This document shows, in pieces, positions 1 through 8,250 of a stretch of 52,362 bases of DNA. Position 1 is the first letter of the stretch; every line of letters begins with the position of its first letter. Both the position numbers and the translations under genes were made by a program. The notes below the pieces were generated by a model, which saw only the letters and a program-made list of their open reading frames with translations, did not search any database and was not told where the DNA came from. The stretch is taken from NCBI GenBank assembly GCA_016935615.1, contig JAFGQO010000117.1, forward strand, positions 1 to 52,362, given 5' to 3'. The stretch is from Bacteroidales bacterium. Its GTDB lineage: Bacteria > Bacteroidota > Bacteroidia > Bacteroidales > UBA10428.

Positions 1-640
1 ATTGCAAATGATGGCTGACACCTTCCCGGTTATTTGGTTTTATGATCAGTATTTTATCTTGCTGTGCCAAACTGTAGTGCATGAGTTTTCCTGCAATAAA
101 TCCGCTTTGCCCGGCATTTTGTCCGAAATACGCCAGGTTGTTGCAGGCTTCCAGTTTCATATCAATGAAGATGAAGGGTATTTTCATTTCTTCACAAATC
201 CTGACTACTTCATAAGCCTCCTTATAGAAGATAGGTGTAAATACAAGTCCATCGGGTTTGCTTTCAACAATTTCAGTAAAAGCACCAAGAAAAGATGCTG
301 CTGAATTCGGATTGAAAGTATATAGCTGAACCGAGGTATTAAAATCTTTGATCTCAGCCGATGCCTGTTGAATTCCAAACATTGGTTTTTCCCAGTAGGG
401 ATTGTCTGTTCCTGCCTCAGGAATCAGTGCGGCAATTTTAAAAATTTTCCTTGTGGCAAGGGATTTTGCCAGTAGATTTGGTCGATACCCCAGTTCATCA
501 ATAATGGACAGAACATGTTTACGTGTTTCTTCTGCTACCTCTCCGCGATTATGAATTACACGGTCCACAGTTCCCGCAGATACACTGGCCTTTCGGGCTA
601 TATCCTTAATTCGTATTCTATCTTCTCGGTTTTCAATCAT
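1..640 (-). CDS. LacI-family transcriptional regulator (C-terminus cut by window edge)
   Basis: The gene runs leftwards from an ATG at 640 and leaves the window, so about 213 N-terminal residues are visible. Residues 10-30 form a LacI-type helix-turn-helix (RIKDIARKASVSAGTVDRV), followed by the hinge region ending in ELGYRPN and then a periplasmic-binding-like effector domain (KIAALIPEAGTDNPYWE, about residues 70-86). LacI proteins usually repress sugar genes and are released or activated by a sugar ligand. It lies at the end of the pectin locus, so a uronate or pectin-derived effector is likely, but this is inference. Its promoter carries paired inverted repeats that suggest autoregulation. 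The effector domain looks like the wide sugar-binding class rather than a purine repressor; ligand specificity cannot be read from the sequence. Confidence 0.92.
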   Translation of the reverse strand, partial: MIENREDRIRIKDIARKASVSAGTVDRVIHNRGEVAEETRKHVLSIIDELGYRPNLLAKSLATRKIFKIAALIPEAGTDNPYWEKPMFGIQQASAEIKDFNTSVQLYTFNPNSAASFLGAFTEIVESKPDGLVFTPIFYKEAYEVVRICEEMKIPFIFIDMKLEACNNLAYFGQNAGQSGFIAGKLMHYSLAQQDKILIIKPNNREGVSHHLQ

Positions 641-674
641 TACACTGATTTTCAAAGCCTTTTTTCAGGTATTT

Positions 675-688
675 CGTGTGCGGGCACG
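675..688. promoter_or_regulatory. Operator-like inverted repeat, lacI-proximal copy
   Basis: The sequence CGTGTGCGGGCACG is partly palindromic (TCGTG...CACGA when extended one base each side). It is the reverse complement of the site at 717-730 with one mismatch in 14. It lies just downstream of the -7 box of lacI, where a bound repressor would block transcription. Confidence 0.65.
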
Positions 689-697
689 ACTAAAAAA

Positions 698-705
698 CAA
701 ATATA
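698..705 (-). promoter_or_regulatory. Putative -7 promoter box of the lacI-type gene
   Basis: On the minus strand this reads TATATTTG, a full match to the Bacteroidota -7 consensus TAnnTTTG. A TGTG sits 19 bases upstream where the -33 TTTG is expected and falls inside the upstream operator-like site. The start of transcription would be near 690, about 50 bases before the ATG. Confidence 0.6.
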
Positions 706-716
706 CAAAATAGTAC

Positions 717-730
717 CGTGCACGCACACG
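717..730. promoter_or_regulatory. Operator-like inverted repeat, distal copy
   Basis: The sequence CGTGCACGCACACG is an inverted, near-identical copy of 675-688. The two centres are 42 bases apart, about four helical turns, which would let two repressor dimers face the same side of the DNA. This copy covers the expected -33 position of the lacI promoter. Confidence 0.65.
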
Positions 731-748
731 ATATTGTTTAAAAAAGTA

Positions 749-1759
749 TTATTTATAATGATTCAAAATTTTGGGCATTTCAGGAATCCAGTCGTTTTTA
801 AAAATAAGATTTGTTTTTTGATGCGCAAAGATATTTTCTATGGTATATTTTTCTGCTTCAATCCGATCCAGTTCATGAGACCATGATACTCTCCCGCTCC
901 TCTCTCCTCCGGGTCCTGTTGAATTATATTCTGCATAAAATGTTTTATTTTCCCGCCAGGGTTTATCCCAGTTATGCCATCCTTCAGGCCTTATGTGAAA
1001 TCCCATTTCACAATTCAAAAAAACCACCTTTGCATAGTCTCGCCACGGACGACCAAGATAAACCTTGTGCACATTGCTGTCGGCCGTTAACGTACAATTT
1101 CTGAAAACATACCCGAAATGAAAACCTTCCAGGGTAGAGGCAGCTGTAATGTATGAATTCTTTCTGCTGTGGATCCGGCAACTATCAAACAGAACAACTG
1201 ATTTCCCAAAGATAAAATCAGTGGTTCCTTCAATATAACAGTTTTTCATATAAATTCTTCCGTAACTGTTTGTGTAGTAGGTATCCTGGTTTCCGATAAA
1301 CCGGCAATTATAAAACGATACCCGGTCGCTGTTTACTTCCACTGCAACAGCCTGTCCCACCCTGCCGGCAGAATTTTCGAATACGATATTCATAGCAGTA
1401 AAATCATCGGCCATGATCCGAAAGCTGCATGAATTATGAGTATTCAGGGTATCTTTATGCACAATCCGGCCAGAATAGTCATCGTATGTAACTATGGTAC
1501 TGTCCTTGTTCTCTCCGATAAGCAAAAGATTGGTTTTGTTTTCTGTCAGAACAAGTTTTTCTTTGTATACTCCATTGCGGACAAAAACATGTACGGGTAC
1601 CTTATTGTTTTCAGGTATAGCATCAAAAGCTTCCTGAATGGTTCTGTAATTCCCTGATCCGTCTTTTGATACAATACAATTGTCAATCTGGCAGTAATTC
1701 TCTGCAAATAAGAAATTTGAAAAAATCAGTAGTACAATTATTTTAAAATACCTGTTCAT
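749..1759 (-). CDS. Pectin methylesterase (CE8 pectinesterase)
   Basis: The 336-residue product starts with a signal peptide (MNRYFKIIVLLIFSNFLFAE) and is a single right-handed beta-helix pectinesterase. Family motifs are visible: GNQDTYY at 156-162 with the acid/base Asp159, EGTTDFIFG at 177-185 with the nucleophile Asp181, and YLGRPW at 234-239 with the substrate-binding Arg237. It removes methyl esters from homogalacturonan, which opens the chain to the GH28 enzyme encoded in the same locus. No lipobox or T9SS tail is present, so it is likely periplasmic. The gene lies about 140 bases after the T9SS protein gene and behind a hairpin, so it may be only partly co-transcribed. Function is secure; pectin as substrate follows from the family. 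Confidence 0.95.
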   Translation of the reverse strand: MNRYFKIIVLLIFSNFLFAENYCQIDNCIVSKDGSGNYRTIQEAFDAIPENNKVPVHVFVRNGVYKEKLVLTENKTNLLLIGENKDSTIVTYDDYSGRIVHKDTLNTHNSCSFRIMADDFTAMNIVFENSAGRVGQAVAVEVNSDRVSFYNCRFIGNQDTYYTNSYGRIYMKNCYIEGTTDFIFGKSVVLFDSCRIHSRKNSYITAASTLEGFHFGYVFRNCTLTADSNVHKVYLGRPWRDYAKVVFLNCEMGFHIRPEGWHNWDKPWRENKTFYAEYNSTGPGGERSGRVSWSHELDRIEAEKYTIENIFAHQKTNLIFKNDWIPEMPKILNHYK

Positions 1760-1785
1760 TCCAGTGATCCTTTACGTTAAAATTA

Positions 1786-1819
1786 GTAAAACCTGCATTT
1801 GTCTCAACGCAGGTTTTAC
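1786..1819 (-). terminator. Hairpin between the T9SS protein and pectinesterase genes
   Basis: A perfect 11-base stem (GTAAAACCTGC / GCAGGTTTTAC) encloses a 12-base loop. It lies about 80 bases after the stop of the upstream minus-strand gene and 26 bases before the pectinesterase ATG. The T-tract on the minus strand is weak (TAATTTTAA), so it may be an attenuator or RNA-processing site and not a full terminator. Confidence 0.55.
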
Positions 1820-1900
1820 CAATTCGTTATCGATCAATCAATGACAACTCTCCAATCTGAACGATCAACAAGTTCGATTATTGATCTGTCCTGTCGGGAG

Positions 1901-2965
1901 TTAACGAACCATAAATAGTTTTGATTGATATTTTTCGCCCGCTATTAACTGAATGTTATACATTCCTGAAGTTAAGCCCGAAACATTCAAATGAATAGTT
2001 TGTTTTCCTGCACCAAATGATCCATTCATTTCATAAACAGTCTTTCCAACAACATCCCTTACAATAAGATAAATATCAACAGGTTGCTCAAGATTAAACT
2101 CAATGTTTGTAAAAGATGAAGCAGGGCTGGGATAAATCTCAAGTCCGAAATCTGTTACTCTATTGTTCTCGACTGAACTGACACAGATATTTGGAATATC
2201 ATGTGCCAATACCCACGCCAACGAGTTTTGGACTATTTTGAAGAAATCATCGGTAGCATTGTTCAGGAATTCGTGATGAATACCCCATACAACACCGGCT
2301 TTTGAAGAATCATTCTCTTCAACTGTCCACAGCCAGCCATCCACAGTACTGCTGGTTTCATCAACCGCAAATTTGTTGGTTGCGATAAGAGTGGCAGCAT
2401 CTGCAACCGCTGCATAAGACATTCCCAGATCAAAACACTGGACATGTGCTTCATCGCCTTCGTTAACATTATACGCTGTAGTCCATACAAATTCTTCGCC
2501 AACATCCCAGCAATCTCCGAAAATCGGATGATCTGCCACGACTACTCCACTGTACGTGTAATCGTAATTGGTCTGGGATGAGTCTTTTGTCTGTTGCCAC
2601 CATTGGTCAGCATCACCTGTAATCCAGTTCCAGGAGGGATAGCTTTTCTTAATGGCATATGCTTTAAGACATACAAAAGGAAGTGTCCGTATTCCAATGG
2701 GAGCAAAATGTCCATGTGAACTTGAACCACCACTTTCTGTTAAAACACATGCATCATAACCTGCCCAGGTTGCTTCATCCCAGTCAGTTACACCGGCAGG
2801 ATCAACAATTTCTGATGTAATGCCTGTCCAGGCACCTTCTACTGCTGTCTGAATAGCCAATACATCCGCATCAGCAGCATCAGCAGCAAGAATTAAAACA
2901 CTCTGTCCATAACTCATAAGAGTTGTAAACACAATAAAAAACAATACACTGTAAAACTTTTTCAT
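1901..2965 (-). CDS. Secreted protein of unknown function with T9SS sorting tail
   Basis: The 354-residue product has a signal peptide (MKKFYSVLFFIVFTTLMSYG) and a C-terminal T9SS type A sorting domain of about 80 residues (EIYPSPASSFTNIEF near 277-291, ending in KLFMVR), so it should be exported across the outer membrane. The middle begins SVLILAADAADADVLAIQ and continues with YDACVLTESGG, a pattern that recalls class I amidotransferase/ThuA-like folds (alternating strands and helices, with a Gly-rich turn), but no catalytic Cys nucleophile elbow can be pointed to. It is 30 bases downstream of the GH28 gene, in the same operon, so a role in pectin handling at the cell surface is likely. I do not recognise the family. 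Confidence 0.85.
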   Translation of the reverse strand: MKKFYSVLFFIVFTTLMSYGQSVLILAADAADADVLAIQTAVEGAWTGITSEIVDPAGVTDWDEATWAGYDACVLTESGGSSSHGHFAPIGIRTLPFVCLKAYAIKKSYPSWNWITGDADQWWQQTKDSSQTNYDYTYSGVVVADHPIFGDCWDVGEEFVWTTAYNVNEGDEAHVQCFDLGMSYAAVADAATLIATNKFAVDETSSTVDGWLWTVEENDSSKAGVVWGIHHEFLNNATDDFFKIVQNSLAWVLAHDIPNICVSSVENNRVTDFGLEIYPSPASSFTNIEFNLEQPVDIYLIVRDVVGKTVYEMNGSFGAGKQTIHLNVSGLTSGMYNIQLIAGEKYQSKLFMVR

Positions 2966-2995
2966 AGCTTTTAATTTTAGTTAAGTAATTAATAT

Positions 2996-4447
2996 TTAAG
3001 GAGTATGGTTATATGATTCTTTTTTCTTTTCATTGGCAGATCTCTTTATATAGTTTATGTATTTATGATCCATTTTTTCTCCGTTGATATAAACATTATT
3101 GAATTCCAGGTAATCTACATTTGAGAGGATATTGCCCTCTTTTACACCATTAAACCTGCAATCTGACAGTTGGATATTTGTGACCGGTGATCTTTCGTAC
3201 CCTTTCAGCCAAAGAGCATACTGACTTTTCTCTGAGCTTACATTTTCAATAAAAATGTTTCTGACTATCGGGGTATAGTCGCCAACATCACCCTCCTCAT
3301 AATACAGGTTTACAAGGATTACTGCCTGCTTTACTTCTCCGACAATAAGGTTACGTACAAAAATATTTTCAACCAGCCCGCCACGACGGGAATTCGATTT
3401 GATCCTTAGGGCACGGTCAAGGTTAGGGCTATCCATCCTGCAGTTTTCGATAAATACATTCCTGCACCCTCCTGATATCTCACTGCCAATCACAACACCT
3501 CCATGCCCGTTTTTCATTTCACAATTTCGGATAATGATATTTTCACTCGGCACATTGATTCTCCGGCCGTCTCCTTCCCTGCCTGATTTTATGGCAATGC
3601 AGTCATCACCGGTATCAAAATAGCAATCCTCAATCAATACATCTCTGCACGATTCAGGATTACATCCGTCGTTGTTCGGCCCGTTGCTGATTGTCTTTAC
3701 ATCACGAACAATAACATTGTTGCACAATACAGGATTGATCTCCCACATTGGAGATCGTTTGATTGTAATCCCTTCAATAAGAATATTTTCAGATCCTATG
3801 AATTGAATAAAATTTACTCTTATATAGTGTCCTTCCCCAAATACTCTCTCTTCAACAGGAAGGCCTGTATTTGCCATTTCCACAAGTTTGTCGCGATCTT
3901 CTTTCTGATCGGGAAGCCCCTCTGACCAACCAAAGTTTTTTCGCCCTTTCCATGGCCACCAGGTTGTCGTATCCGCATTCCCATCAAGTATTCCTGAGCC
4001 TGTTACAGCAATATTTTTCTGACCCCTGGCATAGATCAATGGCGAATAATTCATCAGATCGTTCCCTTCAAAACGAGCATGTACCAGGGGCAAATACTTT
4101 GTCAGATCTTTCGAAAATAACAGGGTTGCCTCTTCTGCGATATGCAGATTGATATTGCTTTTCAGATGAATAGCACCTGTCAAATATATACCTGCCGGTA
4201 TCAGTACTATTCCGCCTCCTTTCTGAGAACATGCCGAAATAGTTTCAGCTATTGCATTTGTACAATCGGCAGAACCATCACCAACTGCTCCATAATCAAC
4301 AATATTAAAGACTTCCTCCCGAAACTCCGGTGGTTGTATACGTTTCAGTATTACATCAGCATCATTCCAGTATGTCTTTGCCTCCCGACAAGAATTGCCA
4401 TTGAGTAATACCAATAGGAATATTCCGTTGATTAACCAGCTTTTCAT
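2996..4447 (-). CDS. GH28 polygalacturonase-like pectinase, lipoprotein
   Basis: The 483-residue product is a GH28 beta-helix enzyme that cleaves alpha-1,4-galacturonan. Motifs in order are VDYGAVGDG (about 50-58), GPNNDG near 256-261 (the NTD motif, Asp260), DTGDDC at 278-283 (catalytic Asp pair), NGHGG at 313-317 (His315) and RIK at 348-350. The N-terminus has a lipobox-like LLNGNSC with Cys20, so it is probably membrane anchored. One base separates its ATG from the stop of the GH105 gene, so the two are translated together. Oddities: NND replaces the usual NTD, seen in some exo-acting or rhamnogalacturonan members, so an exo-polygalacturonase is possible. Confidence 0.93.
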   Translation of the reverse strand: MKSWLINGIFLLVLLNGNSCREAKTYWNDADVILKRIQPPEFREEVFNIVDYGAVGDGSADCTNAIAETISACSQKGGGIVLIPAGIYLTGAIHLKSNINLHIAEEATLLFSKDLTKYLPLVHARFEGNDLMNYSPLIYARGQKNIAVTGSGILDGNADTTTWWPWKGRKNFGWSEGLPDQKEDRDKLVEMANTGLPVEERVFGEGHYIRVNFIQFIGSENILIEGITIKRSPMWEINPVLCNNVIVRDVKTISNGPNNDGCNPESCRDVLIEDCYFDTGDDCIAIKSGREGDGRRINVPSENIIIRNCEMKNGHGGVVIGSEISGGCRNVFIENCRMDSPNLDRALRIKSNSRRGGLVENIFVRNLIVGEVKQAVILVNLYYEEGDVGDYTPIVRNIFIENVSSEKSQYALWLKGYERSPVTNIQLSDCRFNGVKEGNILSNVDYLEFNNVYINGEKMDHKYINYIKRSANEKKKESYNHTP

Positions 4448-4448
4448 T

Positions 4449-6071
4449 CTATTGTTTAATTTCTTTTTCCAAAGTCATCGCTAAGTATAGCAATGCTGAT
4501 AATCCCTTAAAATCATTTAACCGCCTGTCTACAGATATATAATATTCATAGCTTCCATCTGAGTAATTGAAATTCAGCGTACCTACTTTCACTGTTTTTG
4601 TAAGATAGATTCTACCTGCATCATCAAAGTAGACGTAGTTATTGATCAGGCCATTGTATGCTTTATCAGCTTTTTCGAGGTACGATCTGTTAAGATATCC
4701 CTCCTTAAAACCCTTGGCAAAAGCATATGCAAACATGGCAGAACAGGATGTTTCAATCCAGTTACCGGGTTCATCAGCTTTGTTAACGACCTGATACCAT
4801 AATCCAGTGGAAAAATCCTGATAACCGGCTATACTGGCCGATAAATTCTTAAATATTGTAACAATACTGTCTCGTTCGGGATGATGTTCCGGAATGTAAT
4901 CAAGTGCATCAACCAGGGCCATCATATACCATCCTATTGCACGTCCCCAGAATTCTGATGAAGTTCCTTTGATCTGATCAGCCCAAACCTTGTTTTTTGA
5001 TTCATCCCATCCGTGATACAATAATCCGGTTTCAGGATCCAGTGTATGATGATAGATCAGCAGCAACTGTTTCAATGCTTCATCTATAAGTTCCGGCTTT
5101 TCAAGCAATCGGGCATACTGGAGGACAAATACATCGCTCATATAAATGCCATCTAACCACATCTGCCACTCATAGATCTTTTTGTGCCAGTAGCCTCCTT
5201 CACTGGTCAGAGGTTGATGTTTGAGTTGATCAATAAGATCATTGGCAGCCTCCATGTATTTTTTATCACCCGTTCTTTCATATACAAACAACAAGGAACG
5301 ACCTGGCAGAATATCGTCTAACCGGTAGTTGTTTTTATGGTATTTGTTTGTGTCAATCTTGTTATTTTCGGTTATGAATATATCGAGCCAGTCCTGAGCA
5401 TATTGACAATATTCCTGGTTTCCCGTATGCAATGTCAACTCACAAAGTGCATTGTTAAAGAATCCGTTTGTATAGGTCCATTTTCCCGGAGCGTAGATTT
5501 CCAGATCGGATGGATCAGGATATGTCTCGATAATTGATTCGGCAAGTATTACAGAGAATTTTTCATTCGATTTACCCTTACCGGTAATATATCTTGCCGG
5601 GGTTAAAAAAGTTACAGATACAGCAGGATTTTGAAGGATATTTTCCTTATTTGAAATTTGTTTCGAATTGCAATTGTTTTCAACAATTATTTCAAATGGT
5701 CGCAGAGGTTCTTCTGCATCAGTTGCTATATGGAATACCATAAAATCCGGTTCCGAATCTGCATCAGAATCATAGAAATCAGGAGTATAAACAGATTCGT
5801 TATTCAGATCCCTGATCTTAACATGAGTATAGTTTCTTTCTCCATATTGTTTTATCACCTCCTTCCAGCTCAATCTGACAGCAATATTCTTGTTTTCTGG
5901 ATTATCAGGATCATAACGAACAACAAAGACCACAGGCTCTCCGGGATTCCGGACTGTATTCTGACATGAACCAAATGAAAGTAATAAGCACAGAAATAAT
6001 ACCTGCAAATTCTTAAACTGAATTCTGAAAATTCCGGTCTTTAAATTGTCTGTGGTTGATTCTGAGTTCAT
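4449..6071 (-). CDS. GH105 unsaturated glucuronyl/galacturonyl hydrolase with N-terminal extension, lipoprotein
   Basis: The 540-residue product has a lipoprotein signal (LLLSFGSC, Cys36), an N-terminal region (about 40-170) resembling the DUF4861-type beta-rich module, and a GH105 (alpha/alpha)6 barrel from about 175. Family motifs are WTYTNGF (198-204), LPGRSLLFVYERTG (265-278), WQMWLDGIYMS (302-312, catalytic Asp307) and WGRAIGWYMMALVD. GH105 enzymes hydrate and release the unsaturated uronic acid left by pectate or rhamnogalacturonan lyases. No lyase is visible in this window, so one must be encoded elsewhere. The start at 6071 gives the signal peptide directly. It heads the three-gene GH105-GH28-T9SS protein operon. 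Confidence 0.92.
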   Translation of the reverse strand: MNSESTTDNLKTGIFRIQFKNLQVLFLCLLLSFGSCQNTVRNPGEPVVFVVRYDPDNPENKNIAVRLSWKEVIKQYGERNYTHVKIRDLNNESVYTPDFYDSDADSEPDFMVFHIATDAEEPLRPFEIIVENNCNSKQISNKENILQNPAVSVTFLTPARYITGKGKSNEKFSVILAESIIETYPDPSDLEIYAPGKWTYTNGFFNNALCELTLHTGNQEYCQYAQDWLDIFITENNKIDTNKYHKNNYRLDDILPGRSLLFVYERTGDKKYMEAANDLIDQLKHQPLTSEGGYWHKKIYEWQMWLDGIYMSDVFVLQYARLLEKPELIDEALKQLLLIYHHTLDPETGLLYHGWDESKNKVWADQIKGTSSEFWGRAIGWYMMALVDALDYIPEHHPERDSIVTIFKNLSASIAGYQDFSTGLWYQVVNKADEPGNWIETSCSAMFAYAFAKGFKEGYLNRSYLEKADKAYNGLINNYVYFDDAGRIYLTKTVKVGTLNFNYSDGSYEYYISVDRRLNDFKGLSALLYLAMTLEKEIKQ

Positions 6072-6173
6072 CTGAATTTCGACTTTGTTGTAACACTTAT
6101 CCCGGATAAAGAAATTGGTCTGCAGTTGCGTTTGAGTTATTGCTTTCCTATTTTCATAGTCAGAGTTTTTGAA

Positions 6174-6202
6174 GTGGTATCCTCCGTCAGGAAGGATACC
6201 AC
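6174..6202 (-). terminator. Hairpin after susD
   Basis: A perfect 10-base stem (GTGGTATCCT / AGGATACCAC) with a 9-base loop lies about 100 bases past the susD stop and 100 before the GH105 ATG. The following minus-strand sequence (TTCAAAAACTC) lacks a strong T-run. It could end or attenuate susCD transcription, so that transporter and enzyme genes are made at different levels. No TAnnTTTG box was seen between it and the GH105 gene. Confidence 0.6.
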
Positions 6203-6302
6203 AACAACCACATCGTCTAACTAAACAATTACCTTTCGCTTGTTAACCGACCTATGATCAAGAATCATTATCCTGTGCATAGTTTTTGTTTTAACAATTG
6301 AA

Positions 6303-8207
6303 CTAATAGCCTGGATTTTGTCCGAATTCATCCCGGTTGTAAAGGGCATCCAGTTGTGCCTGCGGAATAAATCTCAGATTATGAAATTCCTGAATATTCT
6401 TTGCGGCTTCCGGATTGTGGGCTCTCACACGTTCCACTAATTTTCCGGTACGTTTCAGGTCAAACCACCTGTGATGTTCCGTAGCCAGTTCGCGGGCACG
6501 TTCATCCAGTATGAAATCTATGTCAATATCGCTTCCGCCTGTCACACCGTATGTAGCCAGTAAACCCGCTCCGTCACCACCTACTGCACGATTATTTGCC
6601 AACTCTAACAGGTAATCGTATGCAGTTTCGCCATCACTCATATTCACTGCTGCTTCAGCAGCAATAAAGTACATTTCTGCCAACCGTATTGCCCAGATAT
6701 CGCGTTTGGTACCCGTATGATCCAGGGAAATAATCGTACTGTCCCGGTATTTTCCATTGATAGGAAAATAATTCTTTATCTGAGCATAGTTCCCTGTGGA
6801 AGGATTTATAGCAAACATCTCATTCATATCAATAATGATATATTTTCTATCGGGATGCAAATAATGAGGCATAAAGAAATCCTTGCTGGGACCTCCGTCA
6901 ACCGGTTCGGGCAGATTATAGAATAACCTCAAATATTGCGTCGTATCAATAGGTTCGCGGGTAAAAACTATGGCCGTATCACCCACATTGAAGATGGGTT
7001 GGCCGTCAAGTGAAATATCCCAGGGAACCATTACCCCGTTAAGGTAAAATTCCGTTTCATAACCCGATTCTGTTTCGGTGCTCGACTTGTACTTGGGAAT
7101 GCTGGCCAGATCATTCGCTATCCAGACTTTCTGAAACAACTGCCAGCGCTGATCCTGCTCTGTGTCGTACAATTCGATAAAGAATCTGGTCGGCATCCAT
7201 CGGAGAAAACCCCTGCCATTTGGAATATCCCTGACCATGCCCCAACCGGAACTGGGTATTTCCTCGTATCTTATCTGCCACTGCACAAGGCCTGAATTGC
7301 CTCCTTCGCGCTGAATGAAACCAGGCTGGTTATCCCACAATACCGGAAGATTAGTATTTGGATCAATATTCCCCTGATTGCGAATAGCAGGAGTTGTGGT
7401 TGAAGGATTGTCGGAATAAACAATAGGCCAGATAACTTCACTGTTGATATCATTTTCAAGATGCCACAGTTCGCTTACCTCAGGAATGAAGGAGTAACTC
7501 GGGTAATTAATCACCCTGTCAGCATAAAGTTTTGCATTTGCCCAATCCTCCCTGAAAAGATACATACGGGCAAGAAAGGCTTCAACGATCGGTTTCGAAA
7601 TCCTTCCGTATTGATCCGGTATTTCAGGAACCATTAAAAGGGCTTCCTCAAGATCAGAAAAGATAACATCGTAAAATTCATCAACCGATGATCTTTGAGC
7701 AACATGCTGAGCCTCAGCAGTCGGTTCGGTAGATAGATATACTCCGCCCCATGTTTCAACGATCTGCCAGTAGTAATGTGCCCTGAGAAATAACAATTCC
7801 CCTTTTCTCCTGTTTAAAAACTCTTTATCCTCGATTGGTGAATCACCTATATTTGCAAGGATAAAATTACAGGTGTTAACGGCTACGTACAGTTCATACC
7901 AGATTGCAGCCGATCTTTCCTGCTCTTCGCCTGAAAGAGCACTTGCATAGGTACAAAAAGCCGCTGAACGATTGTCATATCCACGACCGTAAATATCTGT
8001 TCCTGCCTCGGTAAAATCCCATCCGTTTTCACGGCCATACCATACCCTCAGCCCGATATAAGCAGAACCGACAAGGGATTCCAATCCTTCGACAGTCTCC
8101 ATATAAGATTCGGCTGTCTCAATGGACAGTGGTTCTTCCTCCAGAAAATCGTCGCAACCCTGGAGAATCAACACTGCAAGTAGTATAATTGATAGTATCT
8201 TTTTCAT
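6303..8207 (-). CDS. SusD/RagB-family glycan-binding outer-membrane lipoprotein
   Basis: This is the surface lipoprotein that caps the SusC channel and binds oligosaccharide. From ATG 8207 the product has 634 residues and begins MKKILSIILLAVLILQGC, a clear lipoprotein signal; an in-frame ATG at 8234 would add nine residues and spoil the short basic n-region, so 8207 is preferred. The helical TPR-like SusD fold is indicated by RKGELLFLRAHYYWQIVETWGG and the C-terminal signature RARELATEHHRWFDLKRTG, with the usual ending FGQNPGY. The length is above the roughly 500-550 common for the family, suggesting extra binding loops. It lies 43 bases after the susC stop (17 from the upstream ATG). Pectin oligomers are the inferred ligand. 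Confidence 0.96.
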   Translation of the reverse strand: MKKILSIILLAVLILQGCDDFLEEEPLSIETAESYMETVEGLESLVGSAYIGLRVWYGRENGWDFTEAGTDIYGRGYDNRSAAFCTYASALSGEEQERSAAIWYELYVAVNTCNFILANIGDSPIEDKEFLNRRKGELLFLRAHYYWQIVETWGGVYLSTEPTAEAQHVAQRSSVDEFYDVIFSDLEEALLMVPEIPDQYGRISKPIVEAFLARMYLFREDWANAKLYADRVINYPSYSFIPEVSELWHLENDINSEVIWPIVYSDNPSTTTPAIRNQGNIDPNTNLPVLWDNQPGFIQREGGNSGLVQWQIRYEEIPSSGWGMVRDIPNGRGFLRWMPTRFFIELYDTEQDQRWQLFQKVWIANDLASIPKYKSSTETESGYETEFYLNGVMVPWDISLDGQPIFNVGDTAIVFTREPIDTTQYLRLFYNLPEPVDGGPSKDFFMPHYLHPDRKYIIIDMNEMFAINPSTGNYAQIKNYFPINGKYRDSTIISLDHTGTKRDIWAIRLAEMYFIAAEAAVNMSDGETAYDYLLELANNRAVGGDGAGLLATYGVTGGSDIDIDFILDERARELATEHHRWFDLKRTGKLVERVRAHNPEAAKNIQEFHNLRFIPQAQLDALYNRDEFGQNPGY

Positions 8208-8250
8208 GGTATACTTGTTTGAATTTATCTTCATTAATTATTATTGTTGC

